Shown one piece after another: positions 37,547 through 45,971 of a stretch of DNA of 64,000 nucleotides. Source of the stretch: an uncultured Lachnospiraceae bacterium (lineage in GTDB: Bacteria; Bacillota; Clostridia; Lachnospirales; Lachnospiraceae); contig CAJTVQ010000003.1 of assembly GCA_910579935.1 (NCBI GenBank), positions 95,249 through 159,248 of the forward strand, given 5' to 3'. Within the stretch, counting starts at the first letter, position 1. The number at the start of each line of letters is the position of its first letter. The translations under genes were made by a program, and so were the position numbers. Under the pieces are notes generated by a model. The model made no database searches, was not told where the DNA came from, and saw only the letters and a list, made by a program, of their open reading frames with translations.

Positions 37547-39256
37547 TTATTCTTCGTGCCGCTTTGGCGCTTCATAAATCTGATAATTGTTATTCTCAAA
37601 GACACATCGATAATGATGGGACTCGATAAAATCCAGGATCAAGTCCGTCTTCTCTCCTTCCGTTACCGGTTCTCCCGTTTCATTGTGCAGGATTACCGCC
37701 GGCTCCCATTCCAGTTCCGCCAGGGCCCGGTCCAGCGCCGCGTAAGTATTGCTCGGTATTTCCGGCCATGTAGTGAAGATCGCTGCCGGAACATCCAGTA
37801 TGTAGCTGAGTCCCGGTGCATCTCCCCATATCAGTACCGGCTCTTCCGTCACCCCGCTGTTTTCGCAGAAATCGATCAAACCGGTCAGGCTCTCCGCATT
37901 CTCCGCCGTCGTATACATTCCTTTCAGCACTTCGCTGTTTTCCACTCTGGAATCCCGTGCGTCGCCGTATATCCCGTCACGGAATACATAATTCAGCCCA
38001 AAGCCGATTCCCTGCACCAAAGTCATCAGCAGAATCAGCGCCAAAAACGCCTGCCACGGAAAATGTACGCTCCTTTTCCCCGTTTTCAGAAACAGACGGT
38101 AACACGCCCAAAGCGTATAAGGCGCCGCTAGGAACAGATTATTCATATTCTGATAGGTATAATTGTTGCTCCCGAGCGGCGTGATCAGAATGATCAGCAG
38201 CACGACCGCCGCCGCCATGCGTTCTCTCTTATCCGGGGATAAATATCCGCCGATTCCCGCCGCCGCACAACACACGGACACGATCAAAAACAGCATCATC
38301 CATTGAAAAATGCAGCCCTCATTATAATATCGCAGGGAAAACATCCCCTGCCCCCAGTAAAACCGGAGCAGCACTGCCATACCAAAACAGTACAGCATCT
38401 TTTTCATTCTTTCATACTGCCCTTTTCTGACCAGAAACAGAATGATCCCCGCCGCCGTACAGGGCACCATGTAAGCCATCCACTTCAGTCCGGCCAGATA
38501 AGCGTCGGCAGTGGCCGAAACCATCCCCCATAAAGTATAGTCAGAAGCTTCTTCGGTCATTCCGAACAGACTTTCCACCATTCCGCCGAAAGCCCCCGGC
38601 CCATATCTTGCCGCGATCAGAACGAGCACGCTGACAAACCCCGCCGCATAACCGGCCAGGCAAAGCCCTGTCTTTTTCACCGTTACCCCTATGCGGTCCC
38701 GCTTCAGCCATCCGGCGTACCATACCGCCAGAATCAAAGCGGCCTCCGCCAAATTGGAAAAACGCACCATCACGTTTAGTCCCAGACAGATTCCCGCCAG
38801 TATATAATAAACGCTTTTATCCGTAAACAGCGCCTGACAAAGAAGCAGGCTTCCGGCTGCAAAAAGCAGATAGGTCAGATAATTGTACAGCGTCGTGGTC
38901 GGACACCAGCATAACCCTAGCGCGATCACCTCTCCGATGAAAACAATCCAGGCCGGCATCCACTTCGACAGCACGGCATAACAGAGCAGCGCAATGGCCG
39001 CCGTCAGCAGCCCGGTATACAAATTCATGCCAAGCAGCGTATTCCCCATGGGCAGCTTCATGAAAAGAGCCCCCGTCACATTGGCAAGATAAGTCGCCAG
39101 CACCCATGTTACGTCCATTTCCCCCATAAAACGGTAATATCCAAGAGAATACGTCGTATCCGAAATATCGATTCCCTGATTGATGAGCAGCAGGGGAAAT
39201 ATGAGCAGCAACAGGGGAAACATAATTCGGCTTATACTATTTTTCATACTTTTCAT
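37547..39256 (-). CDS. Polytopic membrane protein, possible GT-C glycosyltransferase
   Basis: A 569-aa membrane protein with about twelve helices and a soluble C-terminal domain of about 130 residues. The first outside loop reads GIDISDTTYSLGYYRFMG (about 26-43), with the acidic residues expected of a GT-C enzyme. The ATG at 39256 is chosen because GGAATAAAC lies before it; in-frame ATGs lie upstream at 39295 and downstream at 39247. It is next to rffA (15 bases). It resembles the proteins at 34576 and 54834 in layout but not clearly in sequence. Role in extracytoplasmic glycosylation is inferred. Confidence 0.62.
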   Translation of the reverse strand: MKSMKNSISRIMFPLLLLIFPLLLINQGIDISDTTYSLGYYRFMGEMDVTWVLATYLANVTGALFMKLPMGNTLLGMNLYTGLLTAAIALLCYAVLSKWMPAWIVFIGEVIALGLCWCPTTTLYNYLTYLLFAAGSLLLCQALFTDKSVYYILAGICLGLNVMVRFSNLAEAALILAVWYAGWLKRDRIGVTVKKTGLCLAGYAAGFVSVLVLIAARYGPGAFGGMVESLFGMTEEASDYTLWGMVSATADAYLAGLKWMAYMVPCTAAGIILFLVRKGQYERMKKMLYCFGMAVLLRFYWGQGMFSLRYYNEGCIFQWMMLFLIVSVCCAAAGIGGYLSPDKRERMAAAVVLLIILITPLGSNNYTYQNMNNLFLAAPYTLWACYRLFLKTGKRSVHFPWQAFLALILLMTLVQGIGFGLNYVFRDGIYGDARDSRVENSEVLKGMYTTAENAESLTGLIDFCENSGVTEEPVLIWGDAPGLSYILDVPAAIFTTWPEIPSNTYAALDRALAELEWEPAVILHNETGEPVTEGEKTDLILDFIESHHYRCVFENNNYQIYEAPKRHEE

Positions 39257-39281
39257 GTTTATTCCAGCTCCGCATCCCATT

Positions 39282-40415
39282 CTACCAATATTCATCCAGT
39301 TTCCGGATCCAGCCGGCCGGTCTGGTCTGCGACAGATACCTTCCGGTAAACCGGAATATGTTCAGCCGCACCGCGTCTACAAACGTTCCGGCCGCATACA
39401 CCAGCGCTACCGAGATCACCAGATGGCCGAGAAAACCGGCCAGTCCGGTCTGCGACACCGGTCCCAGAAACTCTTCGATCCATCCCACCCATACATTCCG
39501 GATATCCAGATGCTCATGGAACAGATATACCCCGAACGTAAACGCAGACAGCCGGCATATCCGGTCAGCCGCTTTTCCCGCCGGAATCTTCACATATCCA
39601 AAAGCGGCAAATAACGCCGCCGCTCCCAACAGACAGAAAATATAATTATAATGAAAGGGCACTGTCGTATAATAGGCCAGCGCTCCCGTCTTTTCATGAA
39701 TCAGATAAGAGACGGTCACTGCCGCAAACAGAAACAGCCCGCAGCATATATAACAGCTCCACGCCCGTTTTGCCGTATTCAATAAGGAAAACCCATATAA
39801 CCGGATATAAGCCGCCAGCAGATACACACATAAAAACCATCCGAAATCATATCCGAAACGGTCTGTCACAAACACTGCCGGGATCACGCTTTTTTCTATG
39901 CTGAACAGAAGCAGCAGCCCTGCCAGCGCAATCTGCATCTGCCGTTTTCCCATATGCTTCACCGCCGTATTCAAAAAGGGCGTGAACAGATACAGCAGCA
40001 CATAGGAAGTAGCAAACCAGTAATGCTCCGCCTGCAGGGGAAAGACGTACGGAATCATCTGATACAGTCCCGCTTCCCCGTTAAAGTTTCCCAGTCCCAG
40101 CATGACAAGAGGCACTGCCAGCGCATAGAAGAGCACCTGTCCGACCAGCACCAGAATCCTCTTCAGACGGAATCCTGCTTCCACCAGGAAATATCCGCTT
40201 ATCAATACATACACATTCACCGCCACGATACAGAAAGATTCTATCAGAGTTCCCAGCACCTGTCTGCCCTGCGCGGCTTCCCCCGGTGTCAGAAGGCTTC
40301 CTGTATGGCTTAAATAATGCAGCGTGATCACCATAAGCATCGACAGGATGCGCAGCAGTTCATAATTCGCCATTCTTTTTTGCTGCCCCGCCGCAGGCCG
40401 ACCCGTCTGTCCCAT
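39282..40415 (-). CDS. Acyltransferase 3 family membrane protein
   Basis: A 377-aa membrane protein with about ten helices, of the acyltransferase-3 (OafA/WecH) family. The first helix carries NYELLRILSMLMVITLHYLSH (17-37), where the histidine is the typical catalytic one, and ISGYFLV follows. Such enzymes O-acetylate or otherwise acylate sugars during or after export. AGGGAGG precedes the ATG at 40415; MANYEL at residue 15 is an alternative start. A second possible acylation factor is the SGNH-like protein at 5561-6637. Confidence 0.88.
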   Translation of the reverse strand: MGQTGRPAAGQQKRMANYELLRILSMLMVITLHYLSHTGSLLTPGEAAQGRQVLGTLIESFCIVAVNVYVLISGYFLVEAGFRLKRILVLVGQVLFYALAVPLVMLGLGNFNGEAGLYQMIPYVFPLQAEHYWFATSYVLLYLFTPFLNTAVKHMGKRQMQIALAGLLLLFSIEKSVIPAVFVTDRFGYDFGWFLCVYLLAAYIRLYGFSLLNTAKRAWSCYICCGLFLFAAVTVSYLIHEKTGALAYYTTVPFHYNYIFCLLGAAALFAAFGYVKIPAGKAADRICRLSAFTFGVYLFHEHLDIRNVWVGWIEEFLGPVSQTGLAGFLGHLVISVALVYAAGTFVDAVRLNIFRFTGRYLSQTRPAGWIRKLDEYW

Positions 40416-40477
40416 AGACTTCCCTCCCTGAAATCCGATCCGGCTGTCCTTTTCATGACGCCGTAGAAAACCGGCTG

Positions 40478-40954
40478 TTATGCCCGTTTTTTTCTAAATA
40501 CCCAAAGTTTACTGAAAATATAATTAGAGACAATGACTACCACATTACATACCAGCTTGGAAAGCATATCATGGATATGAAGCAGATCCACCATCACATA
40601 CATAATGACCAGTTCCATCACCCCGGTCACAATCCTTGCGCCGATAAAAGATGTAAATTCTTTCCAAACGCCCTGCTTATCCGTCACTCTGCTCTTAAAC
40701 ACAAACGTGCGGTTCGTCCAGTATGCAAACAATACCGACACGATCCAGGCAAACGCGGTCGCGATCAGCACCAGCACCACCTTTTCGTTATCCGCGCCCA
40801 GTACCCACGCCGCCGCTGCATATGCAGCCATGTTCACGACAAACGCCAGAAAACCGAAAAACAGGTAATTCACCGCCTCTTCATACTTCTTATACATATC
40901 TATTGCAAACTTTATCATATGATTCACTTTTTGCCAAAACCTTTCCTTTTCCAT
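40478..40954 (-). CDS. gtrA: GtrA family membrane protein
   Basis: A 158-aa protein with four helices. The features NYLFFGFLAFVVNMAAY (about 28-44), SVLFAYWTNRTFVFKS (73-88) and the C-terminal NYIFSKLWVFRKK are classic for GtrA, thought to help flip undecaprenyl-phosphate sugars. With GtrB-like GT2s (43811, 33021) and a GT-C enzyme it would form a three-component glycosylation system. The ATG at 40954 has a weak site; MIKFAIDM twelve codons later is an alternative. Confidence 0.85.
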   Translation of the reverse strand: MEKERFWQKVNHMIKFAIDMYKKYEEAVNYLFFGFLAFVVNMAAYAAAAWVLGADNEKVVLVLIATAFAWIVSVLFAYWTNRTFVFKSRVTDKQGVWKEFTSFIGARIVTGVMELVIMYVMVDLLHIHDMLSKLVCNVVVIVSNYIFSKLWVFRKKRA

Positions 40955-40995
40955 ACCTGCAGCCGCTTCCGATATCCGCTGCCATACGGTTATAC

Positions 40996-42747
40996 TTATC
41001 TCTCTTTGGAAACCTGTCCGTTCTCCACCCGGTACACAATATCGCACTTTTCTATCGTCTGAAGCCGGTGGGCAATGATGATCAGCGTCTTACGCCCATG
41101 CAGGCGGTTGATGGAATCCATGATCGCCGCTTCTGTTTCATTATCCAGCGCCGAGGTAGCCTCATCCAGCACCAGCACCTCCGGATCCTCATACAATGCC
41201 CTTGCAATCCCGATCCTCTGTCTCTGTCCTCCGGAAATACGGATTCCCCGCTCCCCGATTCCTGTATCCAGCCCTTCCGGCAGCCCTCTCACAAACTCAT
41301 CCAGCTGGGCCTCCTTCAGCGCCTGCCATACCTTCCCGTCATCGATTTCGTCATCCGCACACCCGAACGCCACATTCTTCCGTATGGTGGCGTCTATCAT
41401 AAAAATCGTCTGCGGAATATAACCGATATTTTTCAGCCAGGACTCATAGTGATTCCTCACCTCTATGCCGTCCGCCAGTATTTCCCCGTTCTGTATGCGC
41501 AAAAGTCCCAGCAGGATATCCACTACCGTTGTTTTGCCCGCACCGGAAGTTCCCACGATGCCCACCGATTTTCCTACCGGAATACACATGGAAGCATGGT
41601 TAAAGATAAACACGTCACTGTTCGGATACCGATAAATAATGTCCTTCAGCCAAATCTCCTTCGTAACCGGAAGCTTCTCCACATGCTTCTTCGTCCGATA
41701 GGCAGCTTCGTCATAATTCACACTCTCATCCCGTATTTCCTCCTGCAGGTTGTCCGTCACTCCCATAAAGAAGGGTTCAAAATACGAGATGGAAGTCAGG
41801 TAATTGTTAATACGGTTTGCACTCGGTATCAGCCGCATCGCCGCGGCCGCCAGCGTGATCAGCTGCGGCATGATATCCGTCACCGGAGTCCCCCACGCCA
41901 GCCGCAGCATCATATAAAGAATCATCCCCGCGATCGCCACCGTCTCGATCAGCAGCCTGGGCGTTGCATTGTACAGATTGTATCGCTGCACCGCGCCCAC
42001 ATATCCCGCACCGCATTTGCAATATTCATTAATAAAGTAACTCTCTTTGTTCGCGACCTTAATTTCCTTGATCCCCATCACCGACTGGTCGATCCATTTA
42101 TACAGCCCGCTGTAAAAATCCTGGTTCTCCTCTCCCGCTTTCCTCATGATCGGCTTCAGGACACATTTGATGATGATCAGCACCACGATCAGCAGTACCG
42201 CTACCGTACATGTCATGATCACATCCTTAAACAGACAAAACAGCGTCAGACAGACAAACACGATCATCTCACTGACCAGCTGCAGCAGACTCAGGATCAG
42301 CCCGTACATATTATTCACATCCGAAGTAATGCTTCTCTGGATCACGGAAGTATCCGCGTTCAGATAGTATTCATAGGGCCGCTGCATGAAATTGATCATC
42401 ATTCTTCTGGAAGTCGCGAACTGGTTGCTGTATACGAACCGGAACTGCATTTTACTCTGAAAAAACAAATACGCATTCTTCACCGCATACACCAGGATCA
42501 GGGCCCCCAGCATAAACATGGAAAACTGCGTCATGCTGTCCATCCCCAGCATATCGTACAAATACGCCAGCATGTCGTTCTTTTCCAGGATGTCCGGATC
42601 GGTGATCACCGTCGCCGCCTCAAGGATCAGCCCCACGCCAAGCAGCTCCAATGCAGCTCCTATCAGCATGACAAATATGAGGAATACCATGATTCTCTTT
42701 TGCTTCTTATCCAGTAATATCTTTAACTTCCTTAAAATCTTTCCCAT
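40996..42747 (-). CDS. ABC transporter permease-ATPase, PglK-like lipid-oligosaccharide flippase
   Basis: A 583-aa half-transporter: six helices in the first about 320 residues, then the nucleotide-binding domain with Walker A GTSGAGKTT, signature ISGGQRQRIGIARAL, and Walker B VLVLDEATSALD. The N-terminal MLIGAALELLGVGLI helix and the neighbourhood resemble PglK/Wzk, which flip complete lipid-linked oligosaccharides. No Wzx flippase is in the window, so this is the best candidate for moving the finished unit outside. The ATG at 42747 has a poor site; a GTG at 42780 is the alternative. A predicted promoter lies 120 bases upstream. Confidence 0.85.
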   Translation of the reverse strand: MGKILRKLKILLDKKQKRIMVFLIFVMLIGAALELLGVGLILEAATVITDPDILEKNDMLAYLYDMLGMDSMTQFSMFMLGALILVYAVKNAYLFFQSKMQFRFVYSNQFATSRRMMINFMQRPYEYYLNADTSVIQRSITSDVNNMYGLILSLLQLVSEMIVFVCLTLFCLFKDVIMTCTVAVLLIVVLIIIKCVLKPIMRKAGEENQDFYSGLYKWIDQSVMGIKEIKVANKESYFINEYCKCGAGYVGAVQRYNLYNATPRLLIETVAIAGMILYMMLRLAWGTPVTDIMPQLITLAAAAMRLIPSANRINNYLTSISYFEPFFMGVTDNLQEEIRDESVNYDEAAYRTKKHVEKLPVTKEIWLKDIIYRYPNSDVFIFNHASMCIPVGKSVGIVGTSGAGKTTVVDILLGLLRIQNGEILADGIEVRNHYESWLKNIGYIPQTIFMIDATIRKNVAFGCADDEIDDGKVWQALKEAQLDEFVRGLPEGLDTGIGERGIRISGGQRQRIGIARALYEDPEVLVLDEATSALDNETEAAIMDSINRLHGRKTLIIIAHRLQTIEKCDIVYRVENGQVSKER

Positions 42748-42868
42748 CTGGTTCTTACCTTTGCCTGCTATCTTTCTCACTCATCTGTACCGCAAATGCC
42801 TGCACGATCCGCTGTATTGTGTCTTAAATGCGCATTTCGGCTGTGAATGCTAACCAAAACATTCTTAT

Positions 42869-42898
42869 ATTTTAGCACACCTGACAGTATAAATGCAA
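42869..42898 (-). promoter_or_regulatory. Predicted promoter for the PglK-like transporter block
   Basis: In the 170-base gap between the ChbG/HpnK gene and the ABC gene, the minus strand reads TTGCAT (42893-42898), an 18-base spacer and TAAAAT (42869-42874) with an extended TGC. The -10 is good, the -35 weak. Transcription would start near 42862 and serve the genes leftward. Confidence 0.5.
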
Positions 42899-42917
42899 TC
42901 TCTGCAAATACCGCCCC

Positions 42918-43814
42918 TCATGATTTCATCTCCAGCCGCATCACGCTGCCAAACTCTTTTTTCCGTCCTTCGGAATTATAAAATTCTTTCGCTCCTTCAC
43001 TGACAAACTCCTCACCCATTTCATCCCCGGACGAAAATCCCGGATGAAAAAGGATTTCCAATATCCTCCCCCGCCTTCTGCTCTGTTCCTTCATCGCAGG
43101 CAGCAGCTTCCTGACCCGTTTTTCGTCCATGCATCCGCTGAGCAGCACCCCCCATAAAAACATGGGCTTCTGACCCGATACGCTCACTGCCTTCCGTTCC
43201 ATGAAAGGAGCAAGGATATTCAACAGGATATTTTTTACCCAGTTGACAGGGCGGTATGTCCTCCAAAGAGAAACTTCCTGCAGGAACGGCAGAACCGGTT
43301 CCTTGGTCACCCTGATATAGGACACCGCATATCCTTCTTCCCGTATCACTTCCAGTAAGGCGCGGTATACGATCGGAATCATCTGCGTATGCTGGTGCCC
43401 GTCGAACCGGAGCGGCAGTTCCCGGCCGAAATAACGGCAAAACGCCTCTGTCTGCGCTTTTATTTCCGACTTTAATTCTTTTTTTCTCCTGCCGTATTTC
43501 CACGGACAGAAACTCCATAGCAGAAGTTTCCCCCATCCCATATGGAAATAACCTCTGTCGTCTGTCAGATCCGGCACCTTCTCCGGAGCAGCCACTGCCC
43601 TGCCCTCCATGAAATTCAGGTGCACCGAAAGCAGCGGCTCTTTTTTCCAGGATGTCCTTTCTTTCCGATACAGCTTAGCATAGTTTTCATAGCATGACAT
43701 ATTCGTAAGTACGCTGACGCTGTCCAGCCTGCCTTTCCGGATACACTTCAGGATATCCTCCGATGCCCCTGCCGACAGGGCATAATCATCGGCATGTATA
43801 TCGATCGTCTTCAC
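42918..43814 (-). CDS. ChbG/HpnK family deacetylase
   Basis: A 298-aa YdjC-fold protein. HADDYALS at 7-14, SVHLNF at 63-68 and FDGHQH at 137-142 supply the metal-binding Asp and His residues of the ChbG/HpnK family, which remove acetyl groups from N-acetylated sugars, including lipid-linked ones. It starts with GTG at 43814 after GGAGG, overlapping the stop of the GT2 gene by four bases, so the two are coupled. Acting right after a GtrB-like transferase, it may de-acetylate an undecaprenyl-phosphate GlcNAc-like sugar; this is inference. Confidence 0.85.
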   Translation of the reverse strand: MKTIDIHADDYALSAGASEDILKCIRKGRLDSVSVLTNMSCYENYAKLYRKERTSWKKEPLLSVHLNFMEGRAVAAPEKVPDLTDDRGYFHMGWGKLLLWSFCPWKYGRRKKELKSEIKAQTEAFCRYFGRELPLRFDGHQHTQMIPIVYRALLEVIREEGYAVSYIRVTKEPVLPFLQEVSLWRTYRPVNWVKNILLNILAPFMERKAVSVSGQKPMFLWGVLLSGCMDEKRVRKLLPAMKEQSRRRGRILEILFHPGFSSGDEMGEEFVSEGAKEFYNSEGRKKEFGSVMRLEMKS

Positions 43815-44779
43815 GTTTCATCCTCCTTCCAGATCATGGCCTCTATGATATAACGGGGACGGGCTTTCGTTTCCAGATAGATTTTCCCCACATATTCTCC
43901 TACCACTCCTAAAGAAAAGATAGTCAGGCCGCCCATCAGAAGCGATACGACCAGTGTGGTTGTATAACCCTGCACATTCCTTCCGATCAGCCAGTCCACT
44001 AAACACACAATGATCATGATGATACTGAACACGCTGACCAGAAAGCCCAATACCGTGATCAGCCGCAGCGGCCTGGTACTCATGGAGGTGATACCGTCCA
44101 CCGCCAGCGTCAGCATCTTCTTTAACGTATATTTGGAATGTCCGGCTTCCCGTTTCTTTACGTCAAAATATACCACATCCGACGGAAATCCCATCGTCGG
44201 GATCAGCCCTCTCAAAAACAGATTGACTTCTTTGTATTCCATTAACGCCTGCAAAGCAGCTTTGGACAACAGCCGGTAATCCGCATGGTTCTGCATCACA
44301 TTGCACCCTAACAGACCCATCAGCTTATAAAAAGCAGTAGCCGTCAGTTTCTTGAAAAATCCGTCCGTATCCCGGTTATTGCGGATTCCGTAGACGATCT
44401 CACAGCCGTTCTTGTAACATTCAATAAATTTGTCCAGCGCCTCAATATCCTGCTGCAGGTCCGCATCTACCGTTACCACCATATCCGCATGTTTCGCTGC
44501 CTCCAGCATCCCCGACAGGATGGCGCTCTGATGACCGTAATTTCTGGAAAAACAGATACCGGAAAACGCGGCGTCTTTCCTGCATAGAGCAGAAATAATC
44601 TTCCATGTATCGTCCCTGCTGCCGTCGTTTACAAACATGATCTTGCTTTTCACGGATATTTTCCCTTCCCGCTCCAGCCGCCTTAATTTCTCCCTCATGA
44701 CCTGTGCCGCATGTTCCAGCACTTCCTCTTCGTTATAACACGGAACTACCAAATATAATATATTTCCTCTGTCGTCCAT
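43811..44779 (-). CDS. GtrB/DPM1-like GT2 that loads undecaprenyl phosphate
   Basis: A 322-aa GT2 with NDGSRDD at 51-57, SRNYGHQSAI near 78-87 and VDADLQ at 104-109, followed by two C-terminal helices (about 235-295) and a VGEYVGKIYLE tail. This is the GtrB/ArnC/DPM1 layout, which transfers one sugar from a nucleotide donor to undecaprenyl phosphate. The ATG at 44779 follows AGGAG and GGAAG; the longer frame starting at 44836 has no site. It is coupled to the ChbG/HpnK gene. The 82-base gap upstream shows nothing clear. Confidence 0.88.
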   Translation of the reverse strand: MDDRGNILYLVVPCYNEEEVLEHAAQVMREKLRRLEREGKISVKSKIMFVNDGSRDDTWKIISALCRKDAAFSGICFSRNYGHQSAILSGMLEAAKHADMVVTVDADLQQDIEALDKFIECYKNGCEIVYGIRNNRDTDGFFKKLTATAFYKLMGLLGCNVMQNHADYRLLSKAALQALMEYKEVNLFLRGLIPTMGFPSDVVYFDVKKREAGHSKYTLKKMLTLAVDGITSMSTRPLRLITVLGFLVSVFSIIMIIVCLVDWLIGRNVQGYTTTLVVSLLMGGLTIFSLGVVGEYVGKIYLETKARPRYIIEAMIWKEDET

Positions 44780-44861
44780 CTGCTTCCGCTCTCCTTTCCA
44801 GTGCGCTGTCTCCTGCTCCCTGGTACAGCATTGCATTAATTCCTGAGTAATCAGCGCTGTA

Positions 44862-45947
44862 CTAGATCATCTCATTCTGCCTGTGCATTTCAGGCGGCTC
44901 GTAGTTGTCCATGAAATCTTCTCCCAAATAGACGATTTCCTCCGCAAACCGGATGGCATGCACTACGGTAAACACCGATATCACCCGCCGGAACCGCAGT
45001 CCCGGGATATAATTCAGTACCTCCATGGGAAATTTCCCGTCCAGTACGATATACTCCGGAAAAACCTTCCGGTAATCCAGTACATCCCTTGGATGGGGTT
45101 TGATCAGGACCACGGATTCTTCCCCGTTTATCTCCCCGTACTGTTCGATGCAGTCCCGGAAGATCCGCTCCCTCACATCCAGTCCGCATAACGGCTCCGT
45201 CAGCAGCAGGATTTTATTCGGACCGCCCTCCTCCAGCTTTCTGCGTATCTCATCCATATCCTCAATAAACAAATGCACCAGTATATCCTTTCCGTCCGCA
45301 TCCAGCCCTTCGGTCAATTCCCTGCGAGGCTTTTCAATATATTTGGGACAGGGATACGGCAGCACCGACAGGTCGTTCACTTCCATGTCCAGGCAGTATT
45401 TTGCCCATCCATTCTGGATAAAAATAAGATTCAGGGAAGCCAGAAAAGCTTTCAGCTTAAAATGTCCCCGGTTGTCATATCTTGCCGTATCGTACGTGCT
45501 GATGCAGTCCAGACCATCCTCCAATGCATGATAGGGAATCTTTTTATAACTCAGATAATAACCGATCGGGTCGGAGTCGCAGAACACATAAATGTCCTCA
45601 TATTCCTTAAAATCCACGGGAACATACGCCTGCTGCATTTTCCCCAGAAGTTTCGTATATTTTATCCTTGCCAGCATATTGCCCAAAAGACTGCCCCGGT
45701 CCGTATGATATTTCATGACTTCCGGAAAATTCACATCTTCTTTCTCATTGAACATATACACCGCTTCAAACAGCCCACAAGCCTGCGCCCGGCTCTTTAG
45801 ATCACCGAAGTCGTTCGACATCGTACTGAGCACCAGCGACGCCTGTCCTCTGTCCCTGACCGGAAGATTCAGTTCTTTTAAACATGCCACATATACATGA
45901 TAATACGTATGGCAGACATAGATTCTGCCTTTCCTGCTCTTTTTCAT
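44862..45947 (-). CDS. Sialyltransferase-like glycosyltransferase (GT52/GT38-type motifs)
   Basis: A 361-aa protein with a YVCHTYYHVYVA strand at 10-21 typical of the GT52 group. Two signature motifs shared by bacterial sialyltransferases of GT38, GT52 and GT80 are present: Glu-Asp-Gly at 143-145 (in LEDGLD) and His-Pro at 286-287 (in KPHPRD), and a Ser/Thr segment VISVFT at 322-327. These bind CMP. Placed right after the genes for CMP-pseudaminic acid, it is the best candidate for the pseudaminic acid transferase. The ribosome site is weak. The assignment is by motif; donor is inferred. Confidence 0.72.
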   Translation of the reverse strand: MKKSRKGRIYVCHTYYHVYVACLKELNLPVRDRGQASLVLSTMSNDFGDLKSRAQACGLFEAVYMFNEKEDVNFPEVMKYHTDRGSLLGNMLARIKYTKLLGKMQQAYVPVDFKEYEDIYVFCDSDPIGYYLSYKKIPYHALEDGLDCISTYDTARYDNRGHFKLKAFLASLNLIFIQNGWAKYCLDMEVNDLSVLPYPCPKYIEKPRRELTEGLDADGKDILVHLFIEDMDEIRRKLEEGGPNKILLLTEPLCGLDVRERIFRDCIEQYGEINGEESVVLIKPHPRDVLDYRKVFPEYIVLDGKFPMEVLNYIPGLRFRRVISVFTVVHAIRFAEEIVYLGEDFMDNYEPPEMHRQNEMI

Positions 45948-45971
45948 GCTGTTTTTACGCTGCCCCTTCTG

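Noticed and set aside
36407..38131. 574-codon open frame on the plus strand
   Set aside because: It is antisense to rffA, whose match to the enterobacterial enzyme runs along its whole length, and to the end of the next membrane protein gene.
40723..42717. 664-codon open frame on the plus strand
   Set aside because: It is antisense to the PglK-like ABC transporter, which has all ATPase motifs. The plus frame is a composition effect.
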